DNA of 64,000 nucleotides. Source: VRUE01 sp963812335 (lineage in GTDB: Bacteria; Actinomycetota; Thermoleophilia; Solirubrobacterales; 70-9). Below are positions 52,513 to 61,231 of this stretch, piece by piece. Under the pieces are notes generated by a model. That model was not told the DNA's origin, made no database searches, and was given only the letters and a program-made list of their open reading frames with translations. Where the stretch lies: contig CAWEUU010000002.1 in assembly GCA_963812335.1 (NCBI GenBank), positions 1 through 64,000 on the forward strand, written 5' to 3'. Every line of letters begins with the position of its first letter. Positions within the stretch are counted from its first letter, which is position 1. The position numbers were made by a program, and so were the translations under genes.

Positions 52513-53697
52513 GTGAGCGCCGCGCGGACGGCGGCCCTCGCGGCCGCCCTGCTGATCATGCTCGCCGCGGGCATCTGGCTCGGCGGCCACCCGGCGAAGA
52601 TGCCGCCGCCCCTGCGCGACGTCTTCGTCGACGAATCGGCCGGGCTGACGGCGGAAGCGAGCGAACTGATCGAGGACTACTACTACCGCGAGGCGCCGCA
52701 GGGCGAGCTCACCGACTCCTCGCTGCGCGGCATGGTGCGCGGCCTGCGTCGACGCAATCGCGACCGCTTCTCCGACTACTTCTCGGCGGACCAGCTCGCG
52801 CGCTTCAACGAGGAAATCGAGGGCCGCTTCTCCGGCGTCGGGCTCAGCGTCAGCGGGGTCAAGGGCGGCCTCCGCGTGGTCGAGGTCTTCAAGCGTTCGC
52901 CGGCCGAAGGGGCGGGGATCGAGGTCGGCGAGACGATCGTCGCCGTCGACGGCCGCTCGATCGCCGGCCTCGACGTGAACAGGGCGACGGCGCTGATCAA
53001 GGGCCCGGAAGGGACCGAGGTCACACTCGGCGTGCGCGCCCGCAGGGGCGGCAAGGTCCGGCGGGCGCCGCTGACCCGGGCCGAGATTTCGGTGCCGGTC
53101 GTCGACAGCCGGCTGGAGACCGTGGGGCGCCAGAAGCTCGGCTACGTCCACCTCGCCGCCTTCAGCGAAGGCGCCCACGGGGCGCTGAAGCAGGCGGTGC
53201 GCAGGTTGCAGAGGCGCGGCGCCGAGGGCCTCGTGCTCGACCTGCGCGGCAACGGCGGCGGCCTGCTCGAAGAGGCGGTGCTGAGCGCGAGCGTCTTCCT
53301 CCCCGAGGGGGAGACCGTCGTCAAGACTGAGTCGCGCACCCAGGGCGACGCCATCTACGAGGCCAAGGGCGGCAACCTGCCGAAGCTGCCGACCGTCGTC
53401 CTGATCGACCGCGGCACCGCCTCCGCGGCGGAGATCCTCGCCGCGGCGCTGCACGACGACGCCGGGGCGAAGATCGTCGGCACACGCTCCTTCGGCAAGG
53501 GCGTCTTCCAGCAGGAGATCGACCTCTCCAACGGCGGTGCCCTGAAGCTGACCGTCGGCGAGTACTTCACCCCAAACGGCACGAACCTCGCCGGCGCCGG
53601 GATCGAGCCCGACGTCAAGGTCAGCGACCTCCCCGCGACCCCGCGCGACGAGGGGGTCGAACGGGCACTCGGCGTGCTCGCGGCGCAGGCGCAGTGA
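52513..53697 (+). CDS. S41-family C-terminal processing peptidase (CtpA-like)
   Basis: 394 aa, GTG start. Signal/anchor helix (TAALAAALLIMLAAGIWLGGHP), PDZ domain (GVGLSVSGVKGGLRVVEVFKRSPAEGAGIEVGETIVAVDGRSIAG), peptidase core with LVLDLRGNGGGLLEEAV, catalytic Ser in RGTASAAEILAAAL and Lys in RSFGKGVFQQEI. Exported protease. Its location just after ftsEX suggests turnover of a division or cell-wall protein. Overlaps the RNB gene by 4 bp. Confidence 0.94.
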   Translation: MSAARTAALAAALLIMLAAGIWLGGHPAKMPPPLRDVFVDESAGLTAEASELIEDYYYREAPQGELTDSSLRGMVRGLRRRNRDRFSDYFSADQLARFNEEIEGRFSGVGLSVSGVKGGLRVVEVFKRSPAEGAGIEVGETIVAVDGRSIAGLDVNRATALIKGPEGTEVTLGVRARRGGKVRRAPLTRAEISVPVVDSRLETVGRQKLGYVHLAAFSEGAHGALKQAVRRLQRRGAEGLVLDLRGNGGGLLEEAVLSASVFLPEGETVVKTESRTQGDAIYEAKGGNLPKLPTVVLIDRGTASAAEILAAALHDDAGAKIVGTRSFGKGVFQQEIDLSNGGALKLTVGEYFTPNGTNLAGAGIEPDVKVSDLPATPRDEGVERALGVLAAQAQ

Positions 53698-55310
53698 CCG
53701 CCAAGCGCGACTGGCGCTATCACCGGGCACGCCAGCGGGCGCGCGGCCGCGGTCGCAGGCGGGCCGAGCCGAAGACCGCCACAGAGGCGGTCGAGGCGCT
53801 GCTGCGCGAGGAGCTGGGTGGGCGCGGCTTCGCTCCAGCACTGGAGCAGGAGGCCGGCCGGGCGGCGGGGGTGGCGGATTCGCGCAGCCGTTCGCGCCGC
53901 GACCTGACCGCGCTGACGACCTTCACCGTCGACCCCGCGACCGCGCGCGATTTCGACGACGCCGTCTCGGCCCAGCGCGAGGGCGAGGCGCTGCGGCTCT
54001 GGATCCACATCGCCGACGTCGCCGCCCATGTCCCCGCGGGCTCGCCGCTGGACGGCGAGGCGCGGCAGCGCGCCAACAGCACCTACGCACCGGGCGCCGT
54101 CGAGCCGATGCTGCCGCACGCGCTGAGCGAGGAGGCGTGCAGTCTCGCCCCCGGGGTCGAGCGACTGGCCGTGACGGCGGAGATCGAGCTCGACGGCGCC
54201 GGGCGCCCCGTCGCCGCGAGCTTCTACCGCAGTCGCATCCGCTCCGACGCCCGGCTCGACTACGACCAGCTCGACCGGATCTTCGCCGGGCGCGTCGCCG
54301 CGCCCGAGGGGATCGCCGAACCGCTTGCCGCAGCGCGTGAGGCGGCGGCGGCGCTGGGGGAGCGGCGCGGCGCGACCAGCCTCGACATCGAGTCGTTCGA
54401 GCCCGAGTTCCGCTTCGATTCGCGCGGCGACGTGACGGGCGCCCGCGGCGTCGCCCAGACCGAGGCCCACCGTCTGATCGAGCGGCTGATGATCCTCGCC
54501 AACGAGCAGGTGGCGCAGCTGCTGGAGCGCAAGCGCGTGCCGGCGATCTACCGCGTCCACGCCCAGCCCGACCCGGCCCGGATCGAGCAGTTGCTCGCGC
54601 AGCTGCACGAGCTCGGCATCCCGACCCCTCCGCTGCGCGGAACGCCGGCGCCGGGAGAGGCCGCCGAGCTGGCGGCGGAGGCGAGCCGGCTGGTGACGCG
54701 CGAGGCGAGCAGGCGCGGACACGGTCGCGCCGCGTATACATCGCTCGTGCTCCGTTCCCTCAAGCAAGCCTCCTACAGCGAGCGCAACAGCGGCCACGCC
54801 GGCCTCGGTAGCGCCGCCTACTGCCACTTCACCTCGCCGATCCGCCGCTATCCGGACCTTGTTGTCCACCGCGCGCTGCTGGCGACCCTCGGCGAGGGCG
54901 AGCCGGCGCCGAGCGCCGCCGAAGCCCGCGGGGCCGCCGCGCACAGCAGCGAGCGCGAGCGCGACTCGATGCGGGCCGAGCGCCGCGCCGACGACGTCTG
55001 CGCCGCCTTCCTGCTCGAGCGCGAGCTGCGCGAGCGGGGGGCGGAGGCCGTCTTCGAGGGCGAGGTCTCCGGGCTGATCCGGGCCGGGGCCTTCGTGTCC
55101 TTCGGGGGCGAGCTGGGGGATGTCTACGAAGGCTTCCTGCCCGCCCGCGGGATCGGCGGCTCCGAGTACTTCGCCTTGGACGCGAGTGAGACGGCTCTGG
55201 TCGGCGCCGACTCGAAGCGCAAGCTGCGGCTCGGTGACCCGATTTCCGTCCAGGTCAGCGGTGTGGAAACGGCGCGGGGGCGGACCGACCTGGCACCGGT
55301 GGAGGGCTGA
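53694..55310 (+). CDS. RNB-domain exoribonuclease (RNase II/R family), short N-terminus
   Basis: 538 aa, GTG start. The N-terminus is short and Arg-rich; the cold-shock OB domains of RNase R are not evident. RNB domain: VDPATARDFDDAVSAQ (metal-binding Asp), LWIHIADVAAHV, GARGVAQTEAHRLIERLMILANEQVA, YCHFTSPIRRYPDLVVHR. C-terminal S1 domain (FEGEVSGLIRAGAFVSFGGELGDVYEGFLPA). smpB follows after one base, the RNase R-SmpB pairing known from other bacteria, implying a role in degrading non-stop messages. Confidence 0.93.
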   Translation: MTAKRDWRYHRARQRARGRGRRRAEPKTATEAVEALLREELGGRGFAPALEQEAGRAAGVADSRSRSRRDLTALTTFTVDPATARDFDDAVSAQREGEALRLWIHIADVAAHVPAGSPLDGEARQRANSTYAPGAVEPMLPHALSEEACSLAPGVERLAVTAEIELDGAGRPVAASFYRSRIRSDARLDYDQLDRIFAGRVAAPEGIAEPLAAAREAAAALGERRGATSLDIESFEPEFRFDSRGDVTGARGVAQTEAHRLIERLMILANEQVAQLLERKRVPAIYRVHAQPDPARIEQLLAQLHELGIPTPPLRGTPAPGEAAELAAEASRLVTREASRRGHGRAAYTSLVLRSLKQASYSERNSGHAGLGSAAYCHFTSPIRRYPDLVVHRALLATLGEGEPAPSAAEARGAAAHSSERERDSMRAERRADDVCAAFLLERELRERGAEAVFEGEVSGLIRAGAFVSFGGELGDVYEGFLPARGIGGSEYFALDASETALVGADSKRKLRLGDPISVQVSGVETARGRTDLAPVEG

Positions 55311-55311
55311 C

Positions 55312-55797
55312 GTGGCGAAGAAGGCAAAGAAGAAACGCGAGCCCGCCTCCGGCGACGTCGCCACGAATCGCCGCGCTCGGCACAAATTCGAGTGGGTGGA
55401 GAAGATCGAGGCCGGGATGGTCCTGCGTGGCTCCGAGGTCAAGTCGCTGCGCACCGGCAGGGCGCAGATGACCGACGCCTATGCGGTCGTCGACGACGGC
55501 GAAGTGTGGCTGCGCAATCTGCACATCCCCCCATACGAGCCGGCGAGCCGCGAGAACCACGAGCCGGAGCGGCCGCGCAAGCTGCTCCTTCACCGGGCTG
55601 AGATCGAGCGGTTGGTCGGCAAGACGGCGGAGCGCGGCCTGACCCTGATCCCGACCAGGATCTACTTCAAGGGCTCGCGGGCGAAGGTCGAGCTGGCCCT
55701 CGCGCGGGGCAAGGAGGGTCGCGACCGGCGCCGCGATATCGCGGAGCGAGACGTGCGACGCGAGGTTGAGCGCGAATTCAAGGGCAGGATGAGGTAG
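55312..55797 (+). CDS. smpB: SsrA-binding protein SmpB
   Basis: 161 aa from GTG 55312. NRRARHKFEWVEKIEAGMVLRGSEVKSLRTGRAQMTDAYAVVDDGEVWLRNLHI and LLLHRAEIERLVGKTAERGLTLIPTRIYFKGSRAKVELALARGKE are the SmpB core. The basic C-terminal tail (DRRRDIAERDVRREVEREFKG) mimics the codon-anticodon helix in the stalled ribosome. Its partner tmRNA is encoded at 58875. Confidence 0.96.
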   Translation: MAKKAKKKREPASGDVATNRRARHKFEWVEKIEAGMVLRGSEVKSLRTGRAQMTDAYAVVDDGEVWLRNLHIPPYEPASRENHEPERPRKLLLHRAEIERLVGKTAERGLTLIPTRIYFKGSRAKVELALARGKEGRDRRRDIAERDVRREVEREFKGRMR

Positions 55798-55821
55798 CTT
55801 CGCGTGGTATGAGGAGGGCGT

Positions 55822-57375
55822 ATGGCTGATTTCGTCAGTGAAAACGTCGAGTACTTCGTTGCCGGGCTCGTGGTTGCGGTCCTGGTCCTGCTGCTGGCGA
55901 TCAGCGTCATGCAGCGGCGCGGCAAGGAAAAGACGGCAAAGAAAGGCCCCGCCGGGGCACCGCCACCGCCGCCTGCATCTGCGCAGCAACCCCCGCAAGC
56001 TCCCGCGGCACCCCCGCCGCCCCCTGCGCCAACCGGACAGCCGCTCAGCGCGAAGGACAAGCGCAAGCAGGCGCGCGCCCAGCAGCGCGCTGCGCGCAGC
56101 GAACATCGCAAGCGCCGCCAGGAGGAGTCGAAGCGGCGGCGCGAAGAGCGCGCCAGGAAGCGGGCCGAAAAGCGCCACAAGCCGAGCGGCGGCCGGCGCT
56201 CGTCGCGGAAGGCGAAGAAGGACGCTCAGAAGGCTGAGCGCGAGCTGGCAAGCGCCCGCGCCGCGCAGGAGCGGGCCCTCTTCGAGCAGCAGACCGCGGC
56301 CACCGCGCAACAGCAGCAGATGCCGCCGCAGCCACAACAACAGCCGCCCGTCACACAGGCGCCGCCGCCACCGCCGATCCCGCCGGTGCCGGCCGGGCCC
56401 ACCCCCCTACAGCAGTCCGGCGCCGTGCCGCCACCACCGCCGGCGCCCGCCTCGACCGAGTACGACCCCGCGACGGCCGAACAGCGGGTGCAGGACAAGG
56501 TCGCCGAAATCCAACGCGAGGAGGAGCGGATCAGGGCCGAGGCCGACCGCCGCATCGAGGAGGCCGAGCGTCTGCAACGCGAGGCCGAGGCTCGCCGCGC
56601 CGAGGCCGAGGCGGGCCAGTCGACGCAGAGCCTGGCCGCGATGCCGGCAGCGCAGCAATCGCCTGCGGCACCGGTGCCGGACATGCAGACCGCCGAACAG
56701 CGCCTACAGCAGGAGCGCGAAGCGCAGGAGCAATCGCTTGCCGAGGCGCAGGAGCGGCTGCGCCAGATCGAGGAGCGGACCAAGGCGGCCGAACGTCGCG
56801 CCCTCGAGGCCGAGCGGCTTTCGAAGCTGAAATCCGAGGAGCAGGAACGCCAGCAGCGCCTGCGCGAGATCGAGGAGAGCGTCGCCCAGGCGGAGGAACG
56901 GGCCCGCGAGGCCGAGCGCAAGGCGATGGAAGCCGAGCAGTCGGTGCTCGGCACGGTTCAGGGCGAGGCGCCGCAGCCTCCGGCCCCTGCTCCGCCCCCG
57001 CCCGCGCCGGAGCCCCAACCGGAGCCCGTCCCACCGCCCCCGGCGCCCGAGCCGCCTTCACCGGCGCCCGAGCCCCAGCCGGGCCCCCCGCCGACCCCGC
57101 CGCAACCGCAACCCGAGCCCGGCCCACCGCCACCTCCGTCCCCGACGCCGCCTGCCGCGGCGCAACCGACGACGCCGCCGTCGGGCGGGACGATTGAACT
57201 CAACAACGTCAGCTTCGAGCAGCTGCGCGCGCAGGGGCTGTCGGTCACCCAGGCGACTCGCCTGCTTGCCCACCGCGAGCGGGTCGGTCGGTTCCAGTCG
57301 ATCGACGAACTGGACGAGATCCCCGGGTTGCCTCGCGAGTTCGCCGAAGACCTGAAGCGGCGCTCGCAGGTCTAG
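55822..57375 (+). CDS. Membrane protein with long coiled coil, Pro-rich linkers and C-terminal helix-hairpin-helix domain
   Basis: 517 aa. One TM helix at the N-terminus (YFVAGLVVAVLVLLLAISVM), a Pro/Ala-rich and Lys/Arg-rich linker, two Glu/Arg/Ala/Gln coiled-coil sections (AEQRVQDKVAEIQREEERIRAEADRRIEEAERLQREAEARRAEAEAG and the later AEAQERLRQIEERTKAAERRALEAERLSKLKSEEQERQQRLREIEE), a second Pro-Glu linker (PAPEPQPEPVPPPPAPEP), and a ~60-residue HhH end (TIELNNVSFEQLRAQGLSVTQATRLLAHRERVGRFQSIDELDEIPGL). HhH binds DNA in ComEA. Possible membrane-DNA tether; role unproven. Confidence 0.75.
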   Translation: MADFVSENVEYFVAGLVVAVLVLLLAISVMQRRGKEKTAKKGPAGAPPPPPASAQQPPQAPAAPPPPPAPTGQPLSAKDKRKQARAQQRAARSEHRKRRQEESKRRREERARKRAEKRHKPSGGRRSSRKAKKDAQKAERELASARAAQERALFEQQTAATAQQQQMPPQPQQQPPVTQAPPPPPIPPVPAGPTPLQQSGAVPPPPPAPASTEYDPATAEQRVQDKVAEIQREEERIRAEADRRIEEAERLQREAEARRAEAEAGQSTQSLAAMPAAQQSPAAPVPDMQTAEQRLQQEREAQEQSLAEAQERLRQIEERTKAAERRALEAERLSKLKSEEQERQQRLREIEESVAQAEERAREAERKAMEAEQSVLGTVQGEAPQPPAPAPPPPAPEPQPEPVPPPPAPEPPSPAPEPQPGPPPTPPQPQPEPGPPPPPSPTPPAAAQPTTPPSGGTIELNNVSFEQLRAQGLSVTQATRLLAHRERVGRFQSIDELDEIPGLPREFAEDLKRRSQV

Positions 57376-57384
57376 TTCCGGTGC

Positions 57385-58761
57385 TCAGGCTTCGTACTGC
57401 TCGATGAGCTTGAGCCAGATCTCGCTGCGCGTGGGGAACGCGGCTACTGCGTGGCGGAGGCGGGGTAGCTGCACTTCTCCGACTATGGCGATGGTTGCTG
57501 CGTGGAGGAGGTCGGCGGTCTCGAAGCCGGTGAATGTGGCGCCGACGATGGTCTGCTTGGACTGGTCGATGACGAGGCGGCTGGTGCCGCCGGTGTTCCT
57601 GCCGTAGAAGCTGGCGCCGGCGGTGCCGTCGGTGGGGACATCGATCGCCTTGGCGTCGATGCCCGCTTCTTCGGCCTGGGCGAGGGTTCTGCCCACGGCG
57701 GCTACCTGAGGGTCGGTGAAGGTGACGCGGGGGAGGGCGGTGGATTCGGCGCTGGCCTCGGCCTCGCGGCCGAGAATGTTTTCGGCGGCCACCCAGGCCT
57801 GGTACTTGCCCATATGGGTGAAGAGGGCACGGCCGTTGACGTCGCCGACGGCGTAGAGCCAGTCGCGGCCGCCGACCCTCAGCCCGTCGTCGGTCTCGAG
57901 GAAGCGGTGTTCGCCCGGCTCGACGCCGGCCGAGTCGAGGCCGATCCCCTGCGTTCGCGGGGTCCGGCCGATCGCGACCAGCAGCTCCTCGGCTTCGACG
58001 CTGCTGCCGTCGTCCAGCTCGACCGCGACGCCGTCGCCGGCCGGGGCGATCCGCTCGGCGAGCACGCCGGTGCGCACGGCGACCCCGTAGTCGTCGCGCA
58101 GCGACTCGGCGACCTGCTCTCCGGCGAAGGCCTCCTCGCGGGGGAGCAATTGGCGCTCGCCCTCGATCAGGGTGACCTTCGTCCCCAACGCCGACCAGGC
58201 CTGGGAGAGCTCGGAGCCGACCGGGCCACCGCCGAGCACGACCATGCTCGTCGGGATCCGCTTCGAGGTGGTCGCGTCGCGGTTGTTCCAGGTGCGGACC
58301 GAGTCGAGGCCGTCGATCGGCGGAATCGCGGCGCCGCTGCCGGTCGCAACGACGACAGCCGTACGGGCGGTCAGCATCTGCTCGCCGACGGCGACGCGGC
58401 GCTCGCCGTCGAGCCGCCCCTCGCCGCGGAAAAGCTCGATGCCCTTTTCCTCCAGCCAGGGCTCCATCACGGAGTCGTCGAGGTCGTGGATCACCTCGTC
58501 GCGTCGGTCGAGGACGGCCTGCGAGTCGAGCTGGCCGGTCACGGCAGCGTCGACGCCGGGCACGCGGCGCGCCTCGGCGAGCAGCTCGCCGGGGCGCAGC
58601 AGCGCCTTCGAAGGCATGCAGGCGTAGTAGGAGCACTCGCCGCCGACCAGGTGCGGCTCGACGATCGCTACAGAGAGCCCGCCGTCGGCCAGGCGCCCGG
58701 CGCAGACCTCGCCCGGGGCGCCCGCCCCGATCACGATCGCGTCGAAAGTTCGCTCTGCCAT
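57385..58761 (-). CDS. Dihydrolipoamide dehydrogenase/pyridine nucleotide-disulfide oxidoreductase
   Basis: 458 aa from ATG 58761, the first with the normal beginning ERTFDAIVIGAGAPGEVCAGRLADGGLSVAIVEPHLVGGECSYYACMPSKALLRP, where the redox pair is GECSYYACMP (CX4C). NAD motif VVLGGGPVGSELSQAWSALGTKVTLIEGE, FAD motif WLYAVGDVNGRALFTHM and C-terminal dimerisation domain are complete. The final conserved HPTxSE-type motif reads AAFPTRSEIWLKLIE, with Phe in place of the usual His, unlike true lipoamide dehydrogenases, so it may be a mercuric reductase-like or other flavoprotein of unknown substrate. Confidence 0.88.
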   Translation of the reverse strand: MAERTFDAIVIGAGAPGEVCAGRLADGGLSVAIVEPHLVGGECSYYACMPSKALLRPGELLAEARRVPGVDAAVTGQLDSQAVLDRRDEVIHDLDDSVMEPWLEEKGIELFRGEGRLDGERRVAVGEQMLTARTAVVVATGSGAAIPPIDGLDSVRTWNNRDATTSKRIPTSMVVLGGGPVGSELSQAWSALGTKVTLIEGERQLLPREEAFAGEQVAESLRDDYGVAVRTGVLAERIAPAGDGVAVELDDGSSVEAEELLVAIGRTPRTQGIGLDSAGVEPGEHRFLETDDGLRVGGRDWLYAVGDVNGRALFTHMGKYQAWVAAENILGREAEASAESTALPRVTFTDPQVAAVGRTLAQAEEAGIDAKAIDVPTDGTAGASFYGRNTGGTSRLVIDQSKQTIVGATFTGFETADLLHAATIAIVGEVQLPRLRHAVAAFPTRSEIWLKLIEQYEA

Positions 58762-58852
58762 TCGCGTTCTCTTACCCCGATTTCGCGCTTCGCTTACTGC
58801 GCAAAGAATCAGATATGGATGCTTGCTCACTCCGCACTCAGGCCCGCCAGCG

Positions 58853-58858
58853 TACAAT
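58853..58858 (+). promoter_or_regulatory. Candidate -10 box of the tmRNA gene
   Basis: TACAAT, close to the sigma-A consensus TATAAT, 17 bases before the predicted tmRNA 5' end. No clear -35 hexamer at standard spacing. Confidence 0.5.
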
Positions 58859-58874
58859 CGAATGCACATAGCAC

Positions 58875-59232
58875 GGGGGCGACAGGCTTCGATCTGGTCG
58901 GTCCGTGCGAACGGTCGCAGGTCGAGGTGGCCGGAGGCCTCGTAAAACACCGGCACCAACCAATACGTGCGGACCATGAGTTCGCCCTCACTGCCTAGTT
59001 AGATCTAGGTGAGCGAGAGTCGGCCCTCTCCCGCCCGCGGAGGGGGGCACCGGCTTCAATTGCGGGCTTACCCGGGCGGATCGCCCCGTCCGCCAGGGGA
59101 CATTTCAGAGGGCTCTGTCTCCCGTAGTGCCCGCCGGCGCGGACCCCGGGAGCCGAGAATCAAGCGCCGGCTAAACCTGTAGAAGCCTTCGCGCTACGGC
59201 CAGACACGCCGGTTCGATTCCGGCCGCCTCCA
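58875..59232 (+). ncRNA. ssrA: Transfer-messenger RNA (tmRNA), tag ADHEFALTA
   Basis: Rescues ribosomes on broken messages together with SmpB. The 5' end GGGGGCGACAGGCTTCGAT and the 3' end (T-arm GCCGGTTCGATTCCGGC then CGCCTCC-A) form a 7-bp acceptor stem with one G-U pair. The segment CCTCGTAAAACACCGGC...CAATACGT precedes the resume codon GCG at 58969, exactly like the conserved CCTCGTAAAA...ATAGTC of other tmRNAs. Tag frame 58969-58998 reads ADHEFALTA then TAG. Length 358 nt. CCA is not encoded. The hydrophobic end ALTA departs from the usual ALAA. Confidence 0.93.
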
Positions 59233-59311
59233 CTGATGGACCAAGGGCACGATCGACCGGATCGCCCCCAGGCACCTCGCCTCAGGTAAGCCTGCTTGCA
59301 TAGAGGCCGAT

Positions 59312-61231
59312 ATGGCGATCGCGACCGCAACCAGCCTCGACGTCCACGTCGGCGGCACGCTGCTCTTCGAGGGGGTCTCCTTCAAGCTCGAGCCGCGCGA
59401 GCGGATGACCCTCTCCGGCCGCAACGGGGCCGGCAAGTCGACCCTGCTGCGTCTGCTCGCCGGCGAACTCACTCCCGACGCGGGCAGCCTCGTCCTACAG
59501 AAAGGCGCCCGCGTCGCCCTGCACGACCAGCGGCCACCCCGCGACACGGGGATGTCGTTGGGCGAGTACGTCTTCTCCGGCCGCTCCGAGATGCTCGAGA
59601 CCGAGGCCGAGCTGGAGCGGCTGGAGGCGGCGATGGGGGGCGGCGACACAGGCGAGGAGACGCTGGCTGCCTACGCCGACGCACAGCACCGGCTCGAGCA
59701 CGGGGGCGGCTACCGCTGGCGCGACGGCGTGCTCGCCGTCCTGCGCGGGCTCGGCTTCGGCGGTGAGCAGTCCGAGCGGGCGCTCTCGACCTTCTCCGGC
59801 GGCGAGCTGACTCGTGCCTCGCTGGCGCGGGCGCTTGCCACGCGGCCGGATCTGCTGCTGCTCGACGAGCCGACCAACCATCTCGACATCCCTTCGCTGG
59901 AGTGGCTGGAGCGCTACCTGCGCGATCTCGACGCCGCTGTCGTCCTCGTCGCCCACGACCGCTGGTTCCTCGAGGCGGTCGGTACCTCGGTGCTGGAGCT
60001 CGAGGCGCAGCGAGCGCGCTTCTTCGCCGGGCCGTGGCACGCCTGGCGCAAGGAGCAGGCCGCCCGCGAGATCGCCCGCGGCAAGGCGATCGAGCGCCAG
60101 GAGGCGGAGATCGCCCGCATGGAGCGGTTTGTCGAGCGCTTTCGCTACAAGGCGACCAAGGCCCGCCAGGCCCAGTCGCGGCTGAAACAGATCGACAAGA
60201 TCAAGCGTGACGGGGTGGAGGCCGAGCAGCGCGACCAGCGCCGGCTGCGCTTCTCCTTCGTCGCCCCCGAGCGCCCCGGCCGCGTCGTGCTGAAGCTGGT
60301 CGCGGCGACGATCGAGGTGCCTGGGCGCACGCTGCTGGAAGACGCGCGGCTAGAACTGGAGCGCGGCGAGCACGTCGTCCTCGTCGGCCCCAACGGCTCC
60401 GGCAAGACGACCCTGATCGAGACCCTGGCCGGCCGCCGCGACCCGGCCGCCGGCTCGGTGCGCCTCGGCCACAACGTCAAGCTCGGCTACCTATCCCAGC
60501 ACGCCGACACGGCGGCCGGGGACGGGACGGTGCTCGAGGCGGCGCAGCGCGAGACCGGCCTCAACGGGCAGAAGGCGCGCGACCTGCTCGGCGGCTTCCT
60601 CTTCTCCGGCGCCGACGCCCAGAAGCAGCTCGGCGACATCTCCGGCGGCGAGCAGCGGCGGCTCTCGCTGGCGATCCTCGTCGCCTCCGGGGCCAATGTG
60701 CTGATCCTCGACGAGCCGACCAACCACCTCGACATCGAGAGCCGTGAGGCGCTTGAGGACGCGCTGCTGGCCTTCGAGGGCGCGGTCGTCCTCGTCTCCC
60801 ACGACCGGGCGCTGCTGGAGGCCGTCGGCACCCGCACCGTGGTCTGCGAGGGCGGCGAGCTGAGCAGCCACCAGAGCGGGTGGGCGACCTACCAGCGCGA
60901 GCGCGACGAACGCGAGGCCCAGAGCGAGGCGGCGACCCAGGCCTCCAAGCCGGCGCCGGCTTCGGGCAGCGGCCGCAATACCGGCCGCGAGGCGAAGAAG
61001 GCGGCTCGAAAGTCCGCTCGTCTCGCCGAGCGGATCGAGCGGGCCGAGGCCGAGCTGCGCGGGCTCGAGGAGGAACTGTCGGACCCCGAAGCCTGGTCGA
61101 GCCCGGGCCGGGCGAAGCGGGCCGAAGAGCGCCACGCCGCGGCGAAAGCGGCGGTCGCCGAGCTCTACGCGCAGTGGGAGGAGGCCGAAGCCGCAGTCGA
61201 GGGGCCTAGCGCAGCGGCCGGTCGAGGCTGA
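59312..61231 (+). CDS. ABC-F family ATPase (ribosome-associated, Uup/EttA-like)
   Basis: 639 aa, two ABC modules and no TM segments. Module 1: GRNGAGKSTLLRLLAGEL, FSGGELTRASLARALATRPDLLLLDEPTNHLDIPSLEWLERYL. The inter-domain linker (ARGKAIERQEAEIARMERFVERFRYKATKARQAQSRLKQIDKI) is the P-site tRNA interaction motif. Module 2: GPNGSGKTTLIETLAG, ISGGEQRRLSLAILVASGANVLILDEPTNHLDIESREALEDALLAFEGAVVLVSHDR. C-terminal coiled coil (RLAERIERAEAELRGLEEELSDPEAW). Likely aids stalled ribosomes; a role in antibiotic protection cannot be judged. It follows tmRNA by 79 bp. Confidence 0.93.
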   Translation: MAIATATSLDVHVGGTLLFEGVSFKLEPRERMTLSGRNGAGKSTLLRLLAGELTPDAGSLVLQKGARVALHDQRPPRDTGMSLGEYVFSGRSEMLETEAELERLEAAMGGGDTGEETLAAYADAQHRLEHGGGYRWRDGVLAVLRGLGFGGEQSERALSTFSGGELTRASLARALATRPDLLLLDEPTNHLDIPSLEWLERYLRDLDAAVVLVAHDRWFLEAVGTSVLELEAQRARFFAGPWHAWRKEQAAREIARGKAIERQEAEIARMERFVERFRYKATKARQAQSRLKQIDKIKRDGVEAEQRDQRRLRFSFVAPERPGRVVLKLVAATIEVPGRTLLEDARLELERGEHVVLVGPNGSGKTTLIETLAGRRDPAAGSVRLGHNVKLGYLSQHADTAAGDGTVLEAAQRETGLNGQKARDLLGGFLFSGADAQKQLGDISGGEQRRLSLAILVASGANVLILDEPTNHLDIESREALEDALLAFEGAVVLVSHDRALLEAVGTRTVVCEGGELSSHQSGWATYQRERDEREAQSEAATQASKPAPASGSGRNTGREAKKAARKSARLAERIERAEAELRGLEEELSDPEAWSSPGRAKRAEERHAAAKAAVAELYAQWEEAEAAVEGPSAAAGRG

